DNA from: an uncultured Eubacterium sp.
GTDB lineage: Bacteria > Bacillota > Clostridia > Lachnospirales > Lachnospiraceae
NCBI GenBank assembly: GCA_910589595.1
Contig: CAJUTM010000023.1
Span: 1-49,057 of the forward strand
Reading direction: 5' to 3'
DNA length: 49,057 nt
Below are positions 1 to 8,807 of the stretch, in pieces. The notes below the pieces were generated by a model. The model did no database searches. It was not told the DNA's origin and saw nothing but the letters and a program-made list of their open reading frames with translations. A program made the translations under genes and the position numbers. How positions within the stretch are numbered: the stretch's first letter is position 1; every line of letters starts with the position of its first letter.

Positions 1-109
1 GCATGACCGGATTTTTACCCTGCTGGGATCAAGATTGCGAACTTGTTTCGCAATTACCTATTATTCTTTAGTGACAGTATATCGGTTAATTCTGTGACAG
101 GCAAGTGGA

Positions 110-280
110 TTAGTTATATGTCAGGCTAAGAGGGGCGCAACAATAATCACATAATTCTTTTGAAGAACGGTTTTCTGTTGATATTATTTTATTATTGGAA
201 ACATCAGTTTGGACCGCACAACCAGTAAATATTAAAACAAGCACCATACTTAATCCAATCGCAACTTTAATTTTGAACAT
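110..280 (-). CDS. Short lipoprotein, probably a truncated immunity-type gene
   Basis: A 56-residue reading frame starts at an ATG behind a purine-rich AGGAAAAGAAAG. It opens with a classic lipoprotein signal: basic MFKIK, a hydrophobic stretch, then FTGC as lipobox. After Cys21 only about 35 residues follow, ending in LSLTYN. The much larger lipoproteins at 601 and 7563 have the same N-terminal layout and sit after toxin tips, so I infer this is the start of another such gene cut off by a rearrangement. Base composition changes abruptly around 110-155 from AT-rich to GC-richer sequence, which fits a junction with foreign DNA. It could still be a genuine small lipoprotein. Confidence 0.45.
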   Translation of the reverse strand: MFKIKVAIGLSMVLVLIFTGCAVQTDVSNNKIISTENRSSKELCDYCCAPLSLTYN

Positions 281-388
281 ACTTTCTTTTCCTGCCTTTT
301 ATTTTTTATACTTTATCTTAAATTTTTTCGCCTGTTGCTTTCCCTTAGATTTAATACCACGTACGCTCCATGGATATTTTATTTTTTT

Positions 389-600
389 CTAAAATACATA
401 CACATAAAACTTATCACCACTTACTCCAAAATAGCTATTCTTCCCGTCCTCTCCAAGATTTTTTAATAATTTAGAAGAACCTTCCCCACTGTTTTTACCG
501 GCATCTTATGATTTTTTTCATCATAGGAAGCATTTTCAGTTCCTTTAACAAATCTTAACTAATTTTCTTTTTATCATCAATTTCGGCATTCAGTGTACTA
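389..600 (-). pseudogene. Decayed toxin-tip remnant
   Basis: No single frame is open, but two frames join into protein-like sequence if a frameshift near 505-515 is allowed. One frame reads VKGTENASYDEKNHK. The next reads NSGEGSSKLLKNLGEDGK and ends in GDKFYVYVF before a TAG at 389. It lies between a downstream lipoprotein start (110-280) and an upstream lipoprotein (601-1821), the same position that intact tips occupy elsewhere in this island. I infer a degenerate RHS C-terminal tip. No family is recognisable. Confidence 0.3.
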
Positions 601-1821
601 TCATAGGTATTCTCTATTTTTTGTACTATCCTCATCAAATTTCCAACATTCCTTTTCATTTTTTATATCATAACAATAAAATCTGAAATTACTCGCACTG
701 CTTTCCATAATAATACATTTATTATTATTTATATTTAATACAGTAATATCCATGCTTCTATTTTTTAGCGAACGTATATACTGATTTAATTTCGTTGCTT
801 TTTCAATGGTAGATTCTTGTTGATTTTTACCTGCCACAATTGGATAATATAAAAACTTACACTTTTCATTCTCTATTTCAACCCATATTTTATTACCATT
901 TATAAATAGTGCATTAATTCGAGAAAAAGAAACCATATCTTTTATATGTTTTTCTTGTACAACGCAATAATTTCTATTTGCTTTGTAATCGTAACACCAT
1001 ATATCCCATGATTGCTTCTCATTTCTCCAGTTTTTTATCAATCCGGTATAATATATTTTATCATTGAAAGAAACGATATTTATAATACAATTCTTTGATG
1101 TATAGGTGTCGACAATTTTATCCACTTTTTCTGTTCCAACTTTGTGTACATATATATTTTTAGGATACTGATTTTTTCCCATATTTTTTGCCAACAATAT
1201 CATTCCATCATCATTTATATTCCCTGATTGTACAACCCGAATGTTAAAGCTGTTAGGCTGACAGTAAGAACTTTTCTTACTGTCAGCGTTTATCAATATT
1301 TTCTTCTGTTGAGTACGATTGAACTCCGCATAATTCAAGTTCTCTTTGTACGCTATGTAATTGGTGTCTGCATACAACACATCTATTATATCTATTGTGC
1401 GAAAAATTAATTTCTTTTTTTCTGTCTGTACCTCATCCTTATTACTATTTTGAATTAAGGGAATAGTCCATAATTCAAATTTATCATCCTTGTCCAAAAT
1501 ATATAGTATCTCTTCATTCGTGACATATGCAATCTTCAGCAAAGTTATATCCTTTTGTCCTTTCGTTATTTCAAATGTATGAACCGGCTTCCCTTCCAGA
1601 TTCAATTGTTGGATAGCATTCTCATTTTCTTCACATATACGATATGCATTATATTGATTATGCTTATTATTTAGAGCAGTAATAATTTTATTCTTGTCTT
1701 TCAATTCATCCGTTTCTGTTTTTGATTCGTTAAATCCATGATTCTTGTCTTGTATGCTGCAACCAAACAAAGAAAACATTACAATAATGAATATAATTAA
1801 TGTCATCATCCCTTTTTTCAT
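601..1821 (-). CDS. Lipoprotein, candidate immunity protein of an RHS cassette
   Basis: The protein is 406 residues. I chose the ATG at 1821 because AGGGAG lies 8 bases upstream; a GTG three codons earlier would overlap that ribosome-binding site. Residues 1-22 form a lipoprotein signal ending in FSLFGC, followed by a Lys/Asp/Asn-rich linker. The rest is beta-rich with repeated hydrophobic-aromatic strands (for example ILYILDKDDKFELWTIPL and IWCYDYKANRNYCVV), like DUF5050-type propeller-like lipoproteins. It lies 5 bp after a decayed tip at 1827-1973. The role as surface-anchored immunity protein is inferred from that position and from the parallel genes at 7563 and 5857. The lipoprotein assignment is solid; the function is not. 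Confidence 0.7.
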   Translation of the reverse strand: MKKGMMTLIIFIIVMFSLFGCSIQDKNHGFNESKTETDELKDKNKIITALNNKHNQYNAYRICEENENAIQQLNLEGKPVHTFEITKGQKDITLLKIAYVTNEEILYILDKDDKFELWTIPLIQNSNKDEVQTEKKKLIFRTIDIIDVLYADTNYIAYKENLNYAEFNRTQQKKILINADSKKSSYCQPNSFNIRVVQSGNINDDGMILLAKNMGKNQYPKNIYVHKVGTEKVDKIVDTYTSKNCIINIVSFNDKIYYTGLIKNWRNEKQSWDIWCYDYKANRNYCVVQEKHIKDMVSFSRINALFINGNKIWVEIENEKCKFLYYPIVAGKNQQESTIEKATKLNQYIRSLKNRSMDITVLNINNNKCIIMESSASNFRFYCYDIKNEKECWKFDEDSTKNREYL

Positions 1822-1826
1822 TTTGC

Positions 1827-1973
1827 TCACTCCCTATAACTCATACTATTTCTATTTGAATACCTCTTTGCACATTTAATCAAATCGGTTTTATACTTCC
1901 AAAAAAACACTGCACTTGTCCACCAATATTCCTTATGCTTTTTTATATAATCTGCACCTTGTGTTTTAATTTT
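1827..1973 (-). pseudogene. C-terminal fragment of a lost RHS tip
   Basis: An open stretch of 48 codons, with a stop immediately upstream and no start, reads GADYIKKHKEYWWTSAVFFW and continues to YSNRNSMSYRE. It ends in a TGA that overlaps the ribosome-binding site of the lipoprotein at 601-1821. The layout (tip stop, very short gap, exported lipoprotein) matches the intact cassettes. I read it as the 3' end of a toxin tip whose upstream part has decayed. The domain family is unknown. Confidence 0.35.
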
Positions 1974-2055
1974 TTATCAGAAACAAATTTAGAAAATTTG
2001 GTGTTAAAATATATCTCTTGAAGTTCTGAAACTATTATCCCCCTAATATCAACAC

Positions 2056-2434
2056 CTAATCTTCTCTACCATCATCATTTATATCTTTAACATCATTATT
2101 GAATTTTGCACGATTATCCCTTTCTAAATCATTTAAATTATAAGGTTTCAAAGAAAAGTATTTGCTATTTCTCCTGCACATTGAATCTCTACACTGAGCA
2201 AATTCTGTTTGTACAGCAGTATGTGCAGTTGCCATTAGCGCAGTCATCGACATTCCAGTCAATCCCACCGCAAACTGAAATCCCTAAAACAGATTATCTG
2301 ATTTTCGTAATTTTTGAGCTTACGTTAATATTGTTTCAGATATCTAACTCCCTAGTTACAAAAACAGTCAAATTATAATATCGTCCAAGTTTCAATACCT
2401 TACCCTTAATCTTTTCAGTTTTTATCTTTTTCAT
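2056..2434 (-). pseudogene. Degenerate coding remnants between two cassettes
   Basis: Two short frames lie in tandem. One is a 32-codon ORF at 2336-2434 (MKKIKTEKIKGKVLKLGRYY, ending RELDI) that starts at an ATG. The other is a 70-codon frame at 2056-2268 that could only start at GTG and reads VGLTGMSMTALMATAHTAVQ and continues to DINDDGRED. A TAG stands just upstream of the second. Neither has a good ribosome-binding site. The stretch from 1974 to 2604 otherwise holds only AT-rich sequence with no promoter or structure that I can defend. I infer remnants of a cassette gene rather than functional small proteins. Confidence 0.3.
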
Positions 2435-2604
2435 TTAAAATTTCAATTCCTCTCTATAATTGCAAAATGAAAAAACTCTTTACACTCCTTTTTCAAATAT
2501 AGCATAATTTTCTATGGCACAAAAGCAAAGTAGCCATAAAATCCATTGATTGATTTGATATAAACATTTCTAACTAATTACTATTTCGCACACAAATAGC
2601 TCTC

Positions 2605-3189
2605 CTATTTCAATTTTTTTACCTCAAAACAACCATCTTCAAAAAAAATCATTGTTTCATCATCAATTATAAGTAATGTCCAAATATCATTATCCTGATA
2701 ATGCTCACCCATAAAGTTTTTATTCATATGATAATTCTTATTTGAAGGTTCATTTTCCAGTAATTCCAATAGATTATATTCACCCCCTCTTATATATTGT
2801 TTTAATATGGAATTTCTCAAATACCCCGCTCCACTTATAAGCTCATACGGATTATTTACCTTTATTATATTATAAAAGGGAGCCTTTATTTGAAAAGTTT
2901 CCGCCTGAAATAAATCTTCTCTTATCTCTATAATTCGCCCTAAAAATGTTTTGTCGCATAATCGTTGAGCCTCTTTAGAATAAGCTTTTGGGTACATAAT
3001 TCTTTTTGTAAATTTCCACTTACCAAATAGTTTTTCTGCTTCCTTTTCATTATTTGTATATTTTACTTCATTATTCTCTTTTTCAATTTTGTCATATCCC
3101 ATATTTTTACTTGAAGATAAGCTCTGCCCTACATGAACAATGAAAAATGACAATATTATAATTGTAAAACATAAACAATTTTTTTTCAT
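2605..3189 (-). CDS. Secreted protein, candidate immunity to the GH24 muramidase tip
   Basis: The protein is 194 residues, with GAGGAGG five bases before the ATG. The N-terminus (MKKN, then about 18 hydrophobic residues) is a signal peptide or membrane anchor without a clear lipobox. After a charged linker the mature part begins LFGKWKFTKRI, a G-x-W motif reminiscent of small beta-barrel folds, and it ends in MIFFEDGCFEVKKL. The gene starts 15 bp after the stop of the orphan RHS copy that carries a lysozyme-like tip. An inhibitor of a cell-wall hydrolase must act outside the membrane, and the export signal fits that. No homologous family is recognised, so immunity is an inference from context. 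Confidence 0.6.
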   Translation of the reverse strand: MKKNCLCFTIIILSFFIVHVGQSLSSSKNMGYDKIEKENNEVKYTNNEKEAEKLFGKWKFTKRIMYPKAYSKEAQRLCDKTFLGRIIEIREDLFQAETFQIKAPFYNIIKVNNPYELISGAGYLRNSILKQYIRGGEYNLLELLENEPSNKNYHMNKNFMGEHYQDNDIWTLLIIDDETMIFFEDGCFEVKKLK

Positions 3190-3204
3190 CTATGCCTCCT
3201 CATT

Positions 3205-5837
3205 CTAATTTGCCGGATATTTCCCAGTATTAAATATTTTAGCTTCCTTTTTTCTTCGTTTTAATAAATTAGGATTTTTATATAAACAAAATACAGATTC
3301 TACTTTTTTCTTATCCGAATAATCTTTGCTCTTTATTAGTCTAAAAATTGTTTGATTACTATTTTTCTCTTTATCCCAAAAATTATATCCTAAATTATAT
3401 GTAAAACAAACTAATGCATCATATTGATATTGATACAATTTTATCTTATATTTTTTTAAATAATTTTTTAAAGTACCATTTGTAACTTTTTTTAAATCAT
3501 TTTTAAAATATATTTTTGCTTGTTCTTTATCTATATTACTATTCATATACTTTTTACCTTCCTTTCCATAAATTTTGTGTCCCCAACCAATAGTCCAATC
3601 ACGCCCATCATTAGCGTTATATCTTTTTCTAAGTTCTTTATCCTGAGGGGATGCACTATCATACATGTAATTATAATATCCCTCATACTGTTTGATAATC
3701 TTTTTAATCTTATTACTAGGTTTCAATTTAGAAAAATTTAATTTATTTTTTCCATCTCCTTTCTTTGTCCCTTTTTGCTTTAAAATTGCAGTATAATATT
3801 CCTGCAATTTTAATGACATTCCCGCCAGCTCTTGCTCTGTTGCATATCTCCTATGACCACTCGGGTCAACCATATTCACTCCATCATTCTCACAATACAC
3901 ATACAAATGCAGGCTCAGCGGTTCATCCGCTTCTCCCGTATAAGTATCCCTTGTCAGAAACCTCCCCATTTCTGGCTGGTAGTACCTCGCCCTTAAATAA
4001 ACTTCTTCCGTTTCCTTGTCATAGTACTCCCCGCAGTAGCGGAACGGGTTGTCATCCTTGCTGTCCGGCTTGATTTCATTACCAAATGAATCATACTCAT
4101 ATATCTTGATAACTTTTCCACTTTCATCCGTCAGCTGTACCACATTTCCATGCGGGTCGGTCACATAGTACTGTTTTCCGGACGCCTCCCCAGAGGCGTT
4201 TTCTGTTCCTTTGTCTGCAAATATCAGGTCATTTCCGCGGATATAGCGTTTCTTTACCTTCCCATTCTTAGTGAGTTCCATCACCACTTGGTCGCCGTCC
4301 CATACAAATACCGTCCTCTCCCCATTCACTGTCTTACTGGTGCGCAGGCCTCCGGCGTCATAAGTAAAGCTTACCTTATAGTTCTTTGTAAGCGTTTGTG
4401 TCAACTGGTTCAGGGCATTGTAATGATTGACTACGTTTTCATTAAGTCGGTTGTCCCCCAGTGTTACGTCGATATCAACATAAGTATTATCCTTTTTGTC
4501 ACTTGGGATTTCATAACGGTTGACCGTGGCAAGCTGGTTTCCGTTCTTATCATTTTTATAGATGACTACTTTGTCTTTTTCCGTGTCAGTGTTTAAGGTG
4601 TCGGTGCGGAGCAGCTCGTCGTTTTTGTTGTATTTATAGGCGGTTATCTTATTCCCTACTTTCATTTGCTTTTGATTATTATTGTTGTCGTAGGTGTAAG
4701 AAATATCTTCCCTGCCTGTCTGGGTTTCTTTCGTAATCCGCCCCAGCAGGTCATAAGCGTAGGCGGCTGTTTTTGCTGTTTTCTTTCCTTTTTTATCAAT
4801 AACAGTTGCCGTTTCTCTGGCTTTCTTCCCGTTGGCGAGGTATTCTGAGTTGTACTCGGATATTACGGTGCTGCCTGTCTGGTTCTTCATTGCTGTCAGG
4901 CGGTTCTGGTAATCGTAGGCATAGGTGGTTGTCATGCCGTTCCCTGTCACGGTTCTTTCTGCTAAGTTGCCGTCGGTGTCGTAGGTATATCCTGCTATTT
5001 CGTTTCCTGTTTCGTCGGTGACAGCAGTTAGTTTTGATTCGCCGTCATAGGTATACTTCAGGGAAAGTTTCGTGTCTTCTTCTGCTTTTACCGCAAAGGC
5101 GGTTTTGTTGTTTCTTTTGTTACCTGTCCGGAGGCGTCATCGTAGACAAAGGCGGTATCGTCCTGTGTGGCTGCGTCTCCATAGGCGTTGTAGGTATAAC
5201 TATGTTTCGTCTCTTTCCCTGTCTTTTTTTCTTTTGCCACCATTTCGGTAAGGCGGTTCTGGTAATCGTAGGTGCTTTTCTGGGTGTTGCCGTTTTTGTC
5301 TACGGTTTTGGTGAGGTTGCTGTTGACATCATAGGTATAGGTTTCTTTTCTTCCCCCGGGGTCTGTGTATGCCACCAGCTGGTTTTTCCCATCGTATTCA
5401 TACTTGGTTTCACGGATGTCATCGGTTTTCTTTTTTCCGCTGATGGTGAGCTGATAGGTTTTTCCGGCGTAGGAGAAGATGTCTTCTGCTTTTGTGTCTT
5501 CTGCCGCCTCTGTTACGGTAAGGGTCAGCGGTTCTGTCATTCCGGTGAACTGGCGCACCTTATTCCCTTGGATGTCATAGACATACTGGACGTACTGCGC
5601 TTTTTCATTTTCCATGCGGCTTTTTACCATTACAAGGTTGCCGCGTTTGTCATAAGTATATTCTGTTTTTGCTTCCCTGTCACTGTCGATCTGTTCGTTC
5701 TTTTCCGTCACATTTCCCGTATTATCGTACTCTGTCGTGGTTTTCTTATATTCAATACCGCCGTCTTTCTTTTCTTGTGAGATTTCGGACTGCACCGTCC
5801 GCCCGAGGATGTCGTATTCATATTTGGTTGTAACTTA
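3205..5837 (-). pseudogene. Orphan, frameshifted RHS copy with GH24 muramidase tip
   Basis: This is a second copy of the last roughly 870 residues of the RHS core at 8808, lacking signal peptide and N-terminus. Homology begins at TKYEYDILGR (about 5837), directly behind a TAA and just after the gene at 5857. Relative to the intact gene, 58 bp are missing at 5102-5110, where one 9-base repeat gttttgttg remains of two. The frame shifts there, leaving open stretches 5088-5795 and 3205-4950. The core ends with the motifs RARYYQPEMGRFLTRD and VDPSGH. The 215-residue tip (3208-3852) is a GH24-type lysozyme domain: Glu57 in QYEGYY, Asp65, the DWTIGWGH motif near 85-92, YDALVCFTYNLG near 145-155 and LLKRRKKEA near 197. 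It has no promoter of its own that I can see and probably serves as a silent tip donor. Confidence 0.75.
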
Positions 5838-5856
5838 TTTAACTCCTCTTGTGAAT

Positions 5857-6762
5857 TTATTTTTCATATAAACTTGAACTCTGGGGAATTTCACCAGAAT
5901 TCAGCAAATCCTCTATTTGCTTCTCTGATAATTTTTCAAATCCTGTATTGTCTTTATCTTTTTCATATAACTCTATATCCAAGCACCAGATTCCATTCCA
6001 GCTTTCATCATCAAAAATTATATCATCATAATTTTTAATAAAATATTTCTGCATCCTTATATAAGCCTTATTTTCATATACCGTAATATCGTCAAAAGAT
6101 AATGCCCACCTCTCTAACAGTAGCGTATCCTCTTTCTCCTTTATGGAAAACAAATGAACATTATTATCACACAAAATAATATAATCACCTATTCGTTCGG
6201 CATAAAATGGATAACCAAATGGATAATAGTCTACAACAGTTTCCGTTTTTTCTTTTTGCAAATTATAAAATTTTATGCTTTCTTCTCCCATAATCAGTAT
6301 ATTTCCTTCATATACAGTAAACCACTCTACGCCTTCTTCCAACAAACACTCTTTCCTGTCATTGTCTGGATCATACCTATATAATGCATGTTTCGAAAGA
6401 AGCCTATAATAAACTTTACCTTCATATTCCAAAAAAGATGTCACATTCCCTGCAATTTTTTTTAAACCATTTCCTTTCCGGTCTGTTTGACATAAATTTG
6501 CTCCTTTTTTTTGTTCACCACTTAAATAAAGTATTTTATTCGGCAAAATCTGATAACTTTCACTCATATTACTGATATGTTGCATTGTAGTATCATTTAT
6601 TTGACTTACGCTCGCTAAATCAATAATTTCATTTACATCTGCTCTCATCTTGTAATTAGTCTTTACCTTTAATAACAGAAAACCTACAAGCACCAACAAA
6701 ACAATGGCAATAAGTATTTTTTTTCTATTACTTTTAAACAATGTTTTAATCGTTTGAATCAC
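5857..6762 (-). CDS. Membrane-anchored beta-propeller-like protein, candidate immunity protein
   Basis: About 301 residues. I prefer the GTG at 6762: GGAGG sits 5 bases upstream, while the ATG at 6774 overlaps that site. A basic N-terminus (KSNRKK) precedes one transmembrane helix (about ILIAIVLLVLVGFLLL), so the rest faces outward. The outer part has repeated blades such as YLSGEQKKGANLCQTDRKGN and RLLSKHALYRYDPDNDRKE, typical of DUF5050-like propeller-type proteins. It starts 22 bp after the papain-like tip at 6785 and is followed by the broken RHS copy. Tip-then-exported-protein order suggests immunity to that tip. Unlike its counterparts at 601 and 7563 it is not a lipoprotein. Confidence 0.65.
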   Translation of the reverse strand: MIQTIKTLFKSNRKKILIAIVLLVLVGFLLLKVKTNYKMRADVNEIIDLASVSQINDTTMQHISNMSESYQILPNKILYLSGEQKKGANLCQTDRKGNGLKKIAGNVTSFLEYEGKVYYRLLSKHALYRYDPDNDRKECLLEEGVEWFTVYEGNILIMGEESIKFYNLQKEKTETVVDYYPFGYPFYAERIGDYIILCDNNVHLFSIKEKEDTLLLERWALSFDDITVYENKAYIRMQKYFIKNYDDIIFDDESWNGIWCLDIELYEKDKDNTGFEKLSEKQIEDLLNSGEIPQSSSLYEK

Positions 6763-6784
6763 ATCTACCTCCATATTTTACAAT

Positions 6785-7591
6785 TTATTTTCGCTCATAA
6801 AAATATTTTTTTTGTTTTTTACTTGCTTTATTTATAATAAAAAACCGCAATGTATCAAATGTATTTCTAGGAACTACTCCGTTTTTTAATTTCCGAAGTT
6901 CTTTCCCTAGTTTTTTAGATGGTCTTTTAAATTTTCCTAATAAAAGATTCCTAACAGAAGCTTGAACGCAATTTCTAGTGATAAGATTATAATTATCTTT
7001 GTCTTTGTACACTAATAAATTCTTATGTGTTTTCTGAAAATTCCCCTTAATATAAATATAACCAGTAATCATTTCACTATAAATTTTTTTCGTTGCCTCC
7101 TCCACTTTATTAATAGTTTCATCATTTGGTTTATCTAAAATATCGGAATTAATACTTATCCTCACATATTTTCCACCTGCTTTTCCCCAATAAAAGTAGT
7201 ACCAGCCACCATATTTATTTTCTACCAAAAGCCCTGAATGCCCAAAAGAAAATCCCCTCTTTCTGCCACCAGTATCAGATGACCCCACTGCATATCCATA
7301 GTGCAAAAACACAGCATCATGCCCGCTAGGATTAACACTATTCACCCCATCATTCCCACAATACGCATACAAATGCAGGCTCTCCGGCTCATCCTCTTCT
7401 CCAGTATATGTATCCCGTGTCAGAAACCTCCCCATTTCCGGCTGATAATACCTTGCCCGCAGATAGATTTCTTCTGTCTCCTTGTCGTAGTACTCCCCGC
7501 AGTAGCGGAAGAGATTGTTGTCTTTGCTGTCCGGTTTTACTTCACCAACAAGGGAAGCATACTCATACAAATTCTTCCAATCCATTATCAT
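6785..7591 (-). pseudogene. Orphan RHS tip cassette with permuted papain-like hydrolase domain
   Basis: An open frame of 268 codons. Its first 91 residues repeat the end of the RHS core (GEVKPDSKDNNLFRYCGEYY through GRFLTRDTYTGEEDEPESLH to NPSGH). A new 177-residue tip follows. The tip has a conserved-looking His in FGHSGLLVEN (tip residue 27) and a Cys in LITRNCVQAS (tip residue 117). This His-before-Cys order and the surrounding WYYFYW strand resemble circularly permuted papain/NlpC-type amidases or LRAT-like hydrolases. There is no ribosome-binding site and no signal peptide. The frame's first codons overlap the end of the lipoprotein gene at 7563. I infer a promoterless donor cassette that would become active by recombination into the full-length gene. 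Confidence 0.6.
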
Positions 7592-8780
7592 TAACAGCGT
7601 AAAAACAATTCCATTCAGGGTCGCCTTGCCGGATTACTTTAAACGTCTTCCATTCCTCATTATATACATAAGCTTCTTTCCCTTTTCTGAAATACCAGTT
7701 ATCTTCAACTATACTTAACAAAGAACCCTCTGGCATTTCCCACCAGCTTGAAAACAATTTGTTTGGGGGCAGGCAATTATTCCGTTCCTCTCCGCATAAA
7801 AATTTTCCGGCAGTATTGTCATACACCAATAATGCATATGTCCACTTTTCTTTCCTTTTTCTATACTTAATTTGCAGATAAAACTTTTCTTCCTTTTTTA
7901 CTATATTGTCTATCTTGTACTTTTCAATTTCCATCTTTTCGGGAAGCATTTTACCGATTACATTTTTGACTGCTGCTTTATCAAATACCAGCTTTGATGT
8001 TCCATCAAAGCGATAACTTTTGCACTCACATTTATCAATATTAAAACATATAATATCCTTTTCTCCCATTTCATACGTGGCATCGTACCAAACATTTCTT
8101 TTTGTTTCTAATCTTATTATTTCATTAGAGGGAACCTTCTGCAAAACAAGTCCGTCCCCCCACCAGAGCACCCAGTCTTCCCCCTCTTTCAGAACCATCC
8201 AGTCTTCACAATTTTCCGAAAGATACGGCAGTTTTTTAAATTTTTTATCCCTCTTATCCGCTATATTCATAGTTACCATTACCTGATGTTTAGTTAAACC
8301 AACAAAATAATTTCCTGCCACCGCAAATGCCTCCATGTTAGAGGTATCATACAACTGTTCTCTGTTCGCATAATCCAAAACAACCTGACCTTTTTTATTT
8401 TTGGTAAACGGTATCCGGTACAACCACCATGAATTATCCTCATCCCACAGATAAAAATACAGCGCTTTATCATCTACATAATACATATAAGGCTCGTAAT
8501 AAGGTTTGCTGCTAAAAGAACAAACATCAGACGCCTCTGCCTCATCTATCACTTGTCCATCTCTATTATATTGAATAATTCCATGATCCATTTTCATCCT
8601 GTAAATACCGGTAGAATTTGCAAACGCATAATCCATATGATTTTTTAACTTTTTTTGTACATGGATGGAACCGCCACTAACTGTAACCGGAGGAAGTCCT
8701 TTTTCCTCTGGTTGTTCCTGAAACGAACAACTGGTTAATAATATACACACCATCATCAATAAATAAAATAACCTCTTCAT
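7563..8780 (-). CDS. Lipoprotein, candidate immunity protein for the active RHS toxin
   Basis: About 405 residues. The ATG at 8780 has GGAGG six bases upstream; the ATG two codons earlier touches that site. The lipoprotein signal ends in LLTSC. The body is beta-rich with repeated aromatic strands (YMYYVDDKALYFYLWDEDN, WVLWWGDGLVLQKVP), again DUF5050-like. It begins 27 bp after the stop of the intact RHS toxin and is surely cotranscribed with it. Its 3' end has been rearranged: the last codons, DNGLEEFV and TGA, run straight into the RHS-core homology of the orphan tip, so the original C-terminus may be lost or altered. Immunity to the tip at 8811-9545 is inferred from position, export signal and the repeated pattern in the island. 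Confidence 0.7.
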   Translation of the reverse strand: MKRLFYLLMMVCILLTSCSFQEQPEEKGLPPVTVSGGSIHVQKKLKNHMDYAFANSTGIYRMKMDHGIIQYNRDGQVIDEAEASDVCSFSSKPYYEPYMYYVDDKALYFYLWDEDNSWWLYRIPFTKNKKGQVVLDYANREQLYDTSNMEAFAVAGNYFVGLTKHQVMVTMNIADKRDKKFKKLPYLSENCEDWMVLKEGEDWVLWWGDGLVLQKVPSNEIIRLETKRNVWYDATYEMGEKDIICFNIDKCECKSYRFDGTSKLVFDKAAVKNVIGKMLPEKMEIEKYKIDNIVKKEEKFYLQIKYRKRKEKWTYALLVYDNTAGKFLCGEERNNCLPPNKLFSSWWEMPEGSLLSIVEDNWYFRKGKEAYVYNEEWKTFKVIRQGDPEWNCFYAVNDNGLEEFV

Positions 8781-8807
8781 TTTCATCCTCCTCCCTCATA
8801 ATGGAGC

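Noticed and set aside
4150..4596. Long plus-strand open frames opposite the RHS genes (also 5034-5780, 11322-11945, 12627-13319)
   Set aside because: They are mirror frames of the YD repeats, with no ribosome-binding sites and Cys/Phe-rich translations; the minus-strand frames carry the family motifs.
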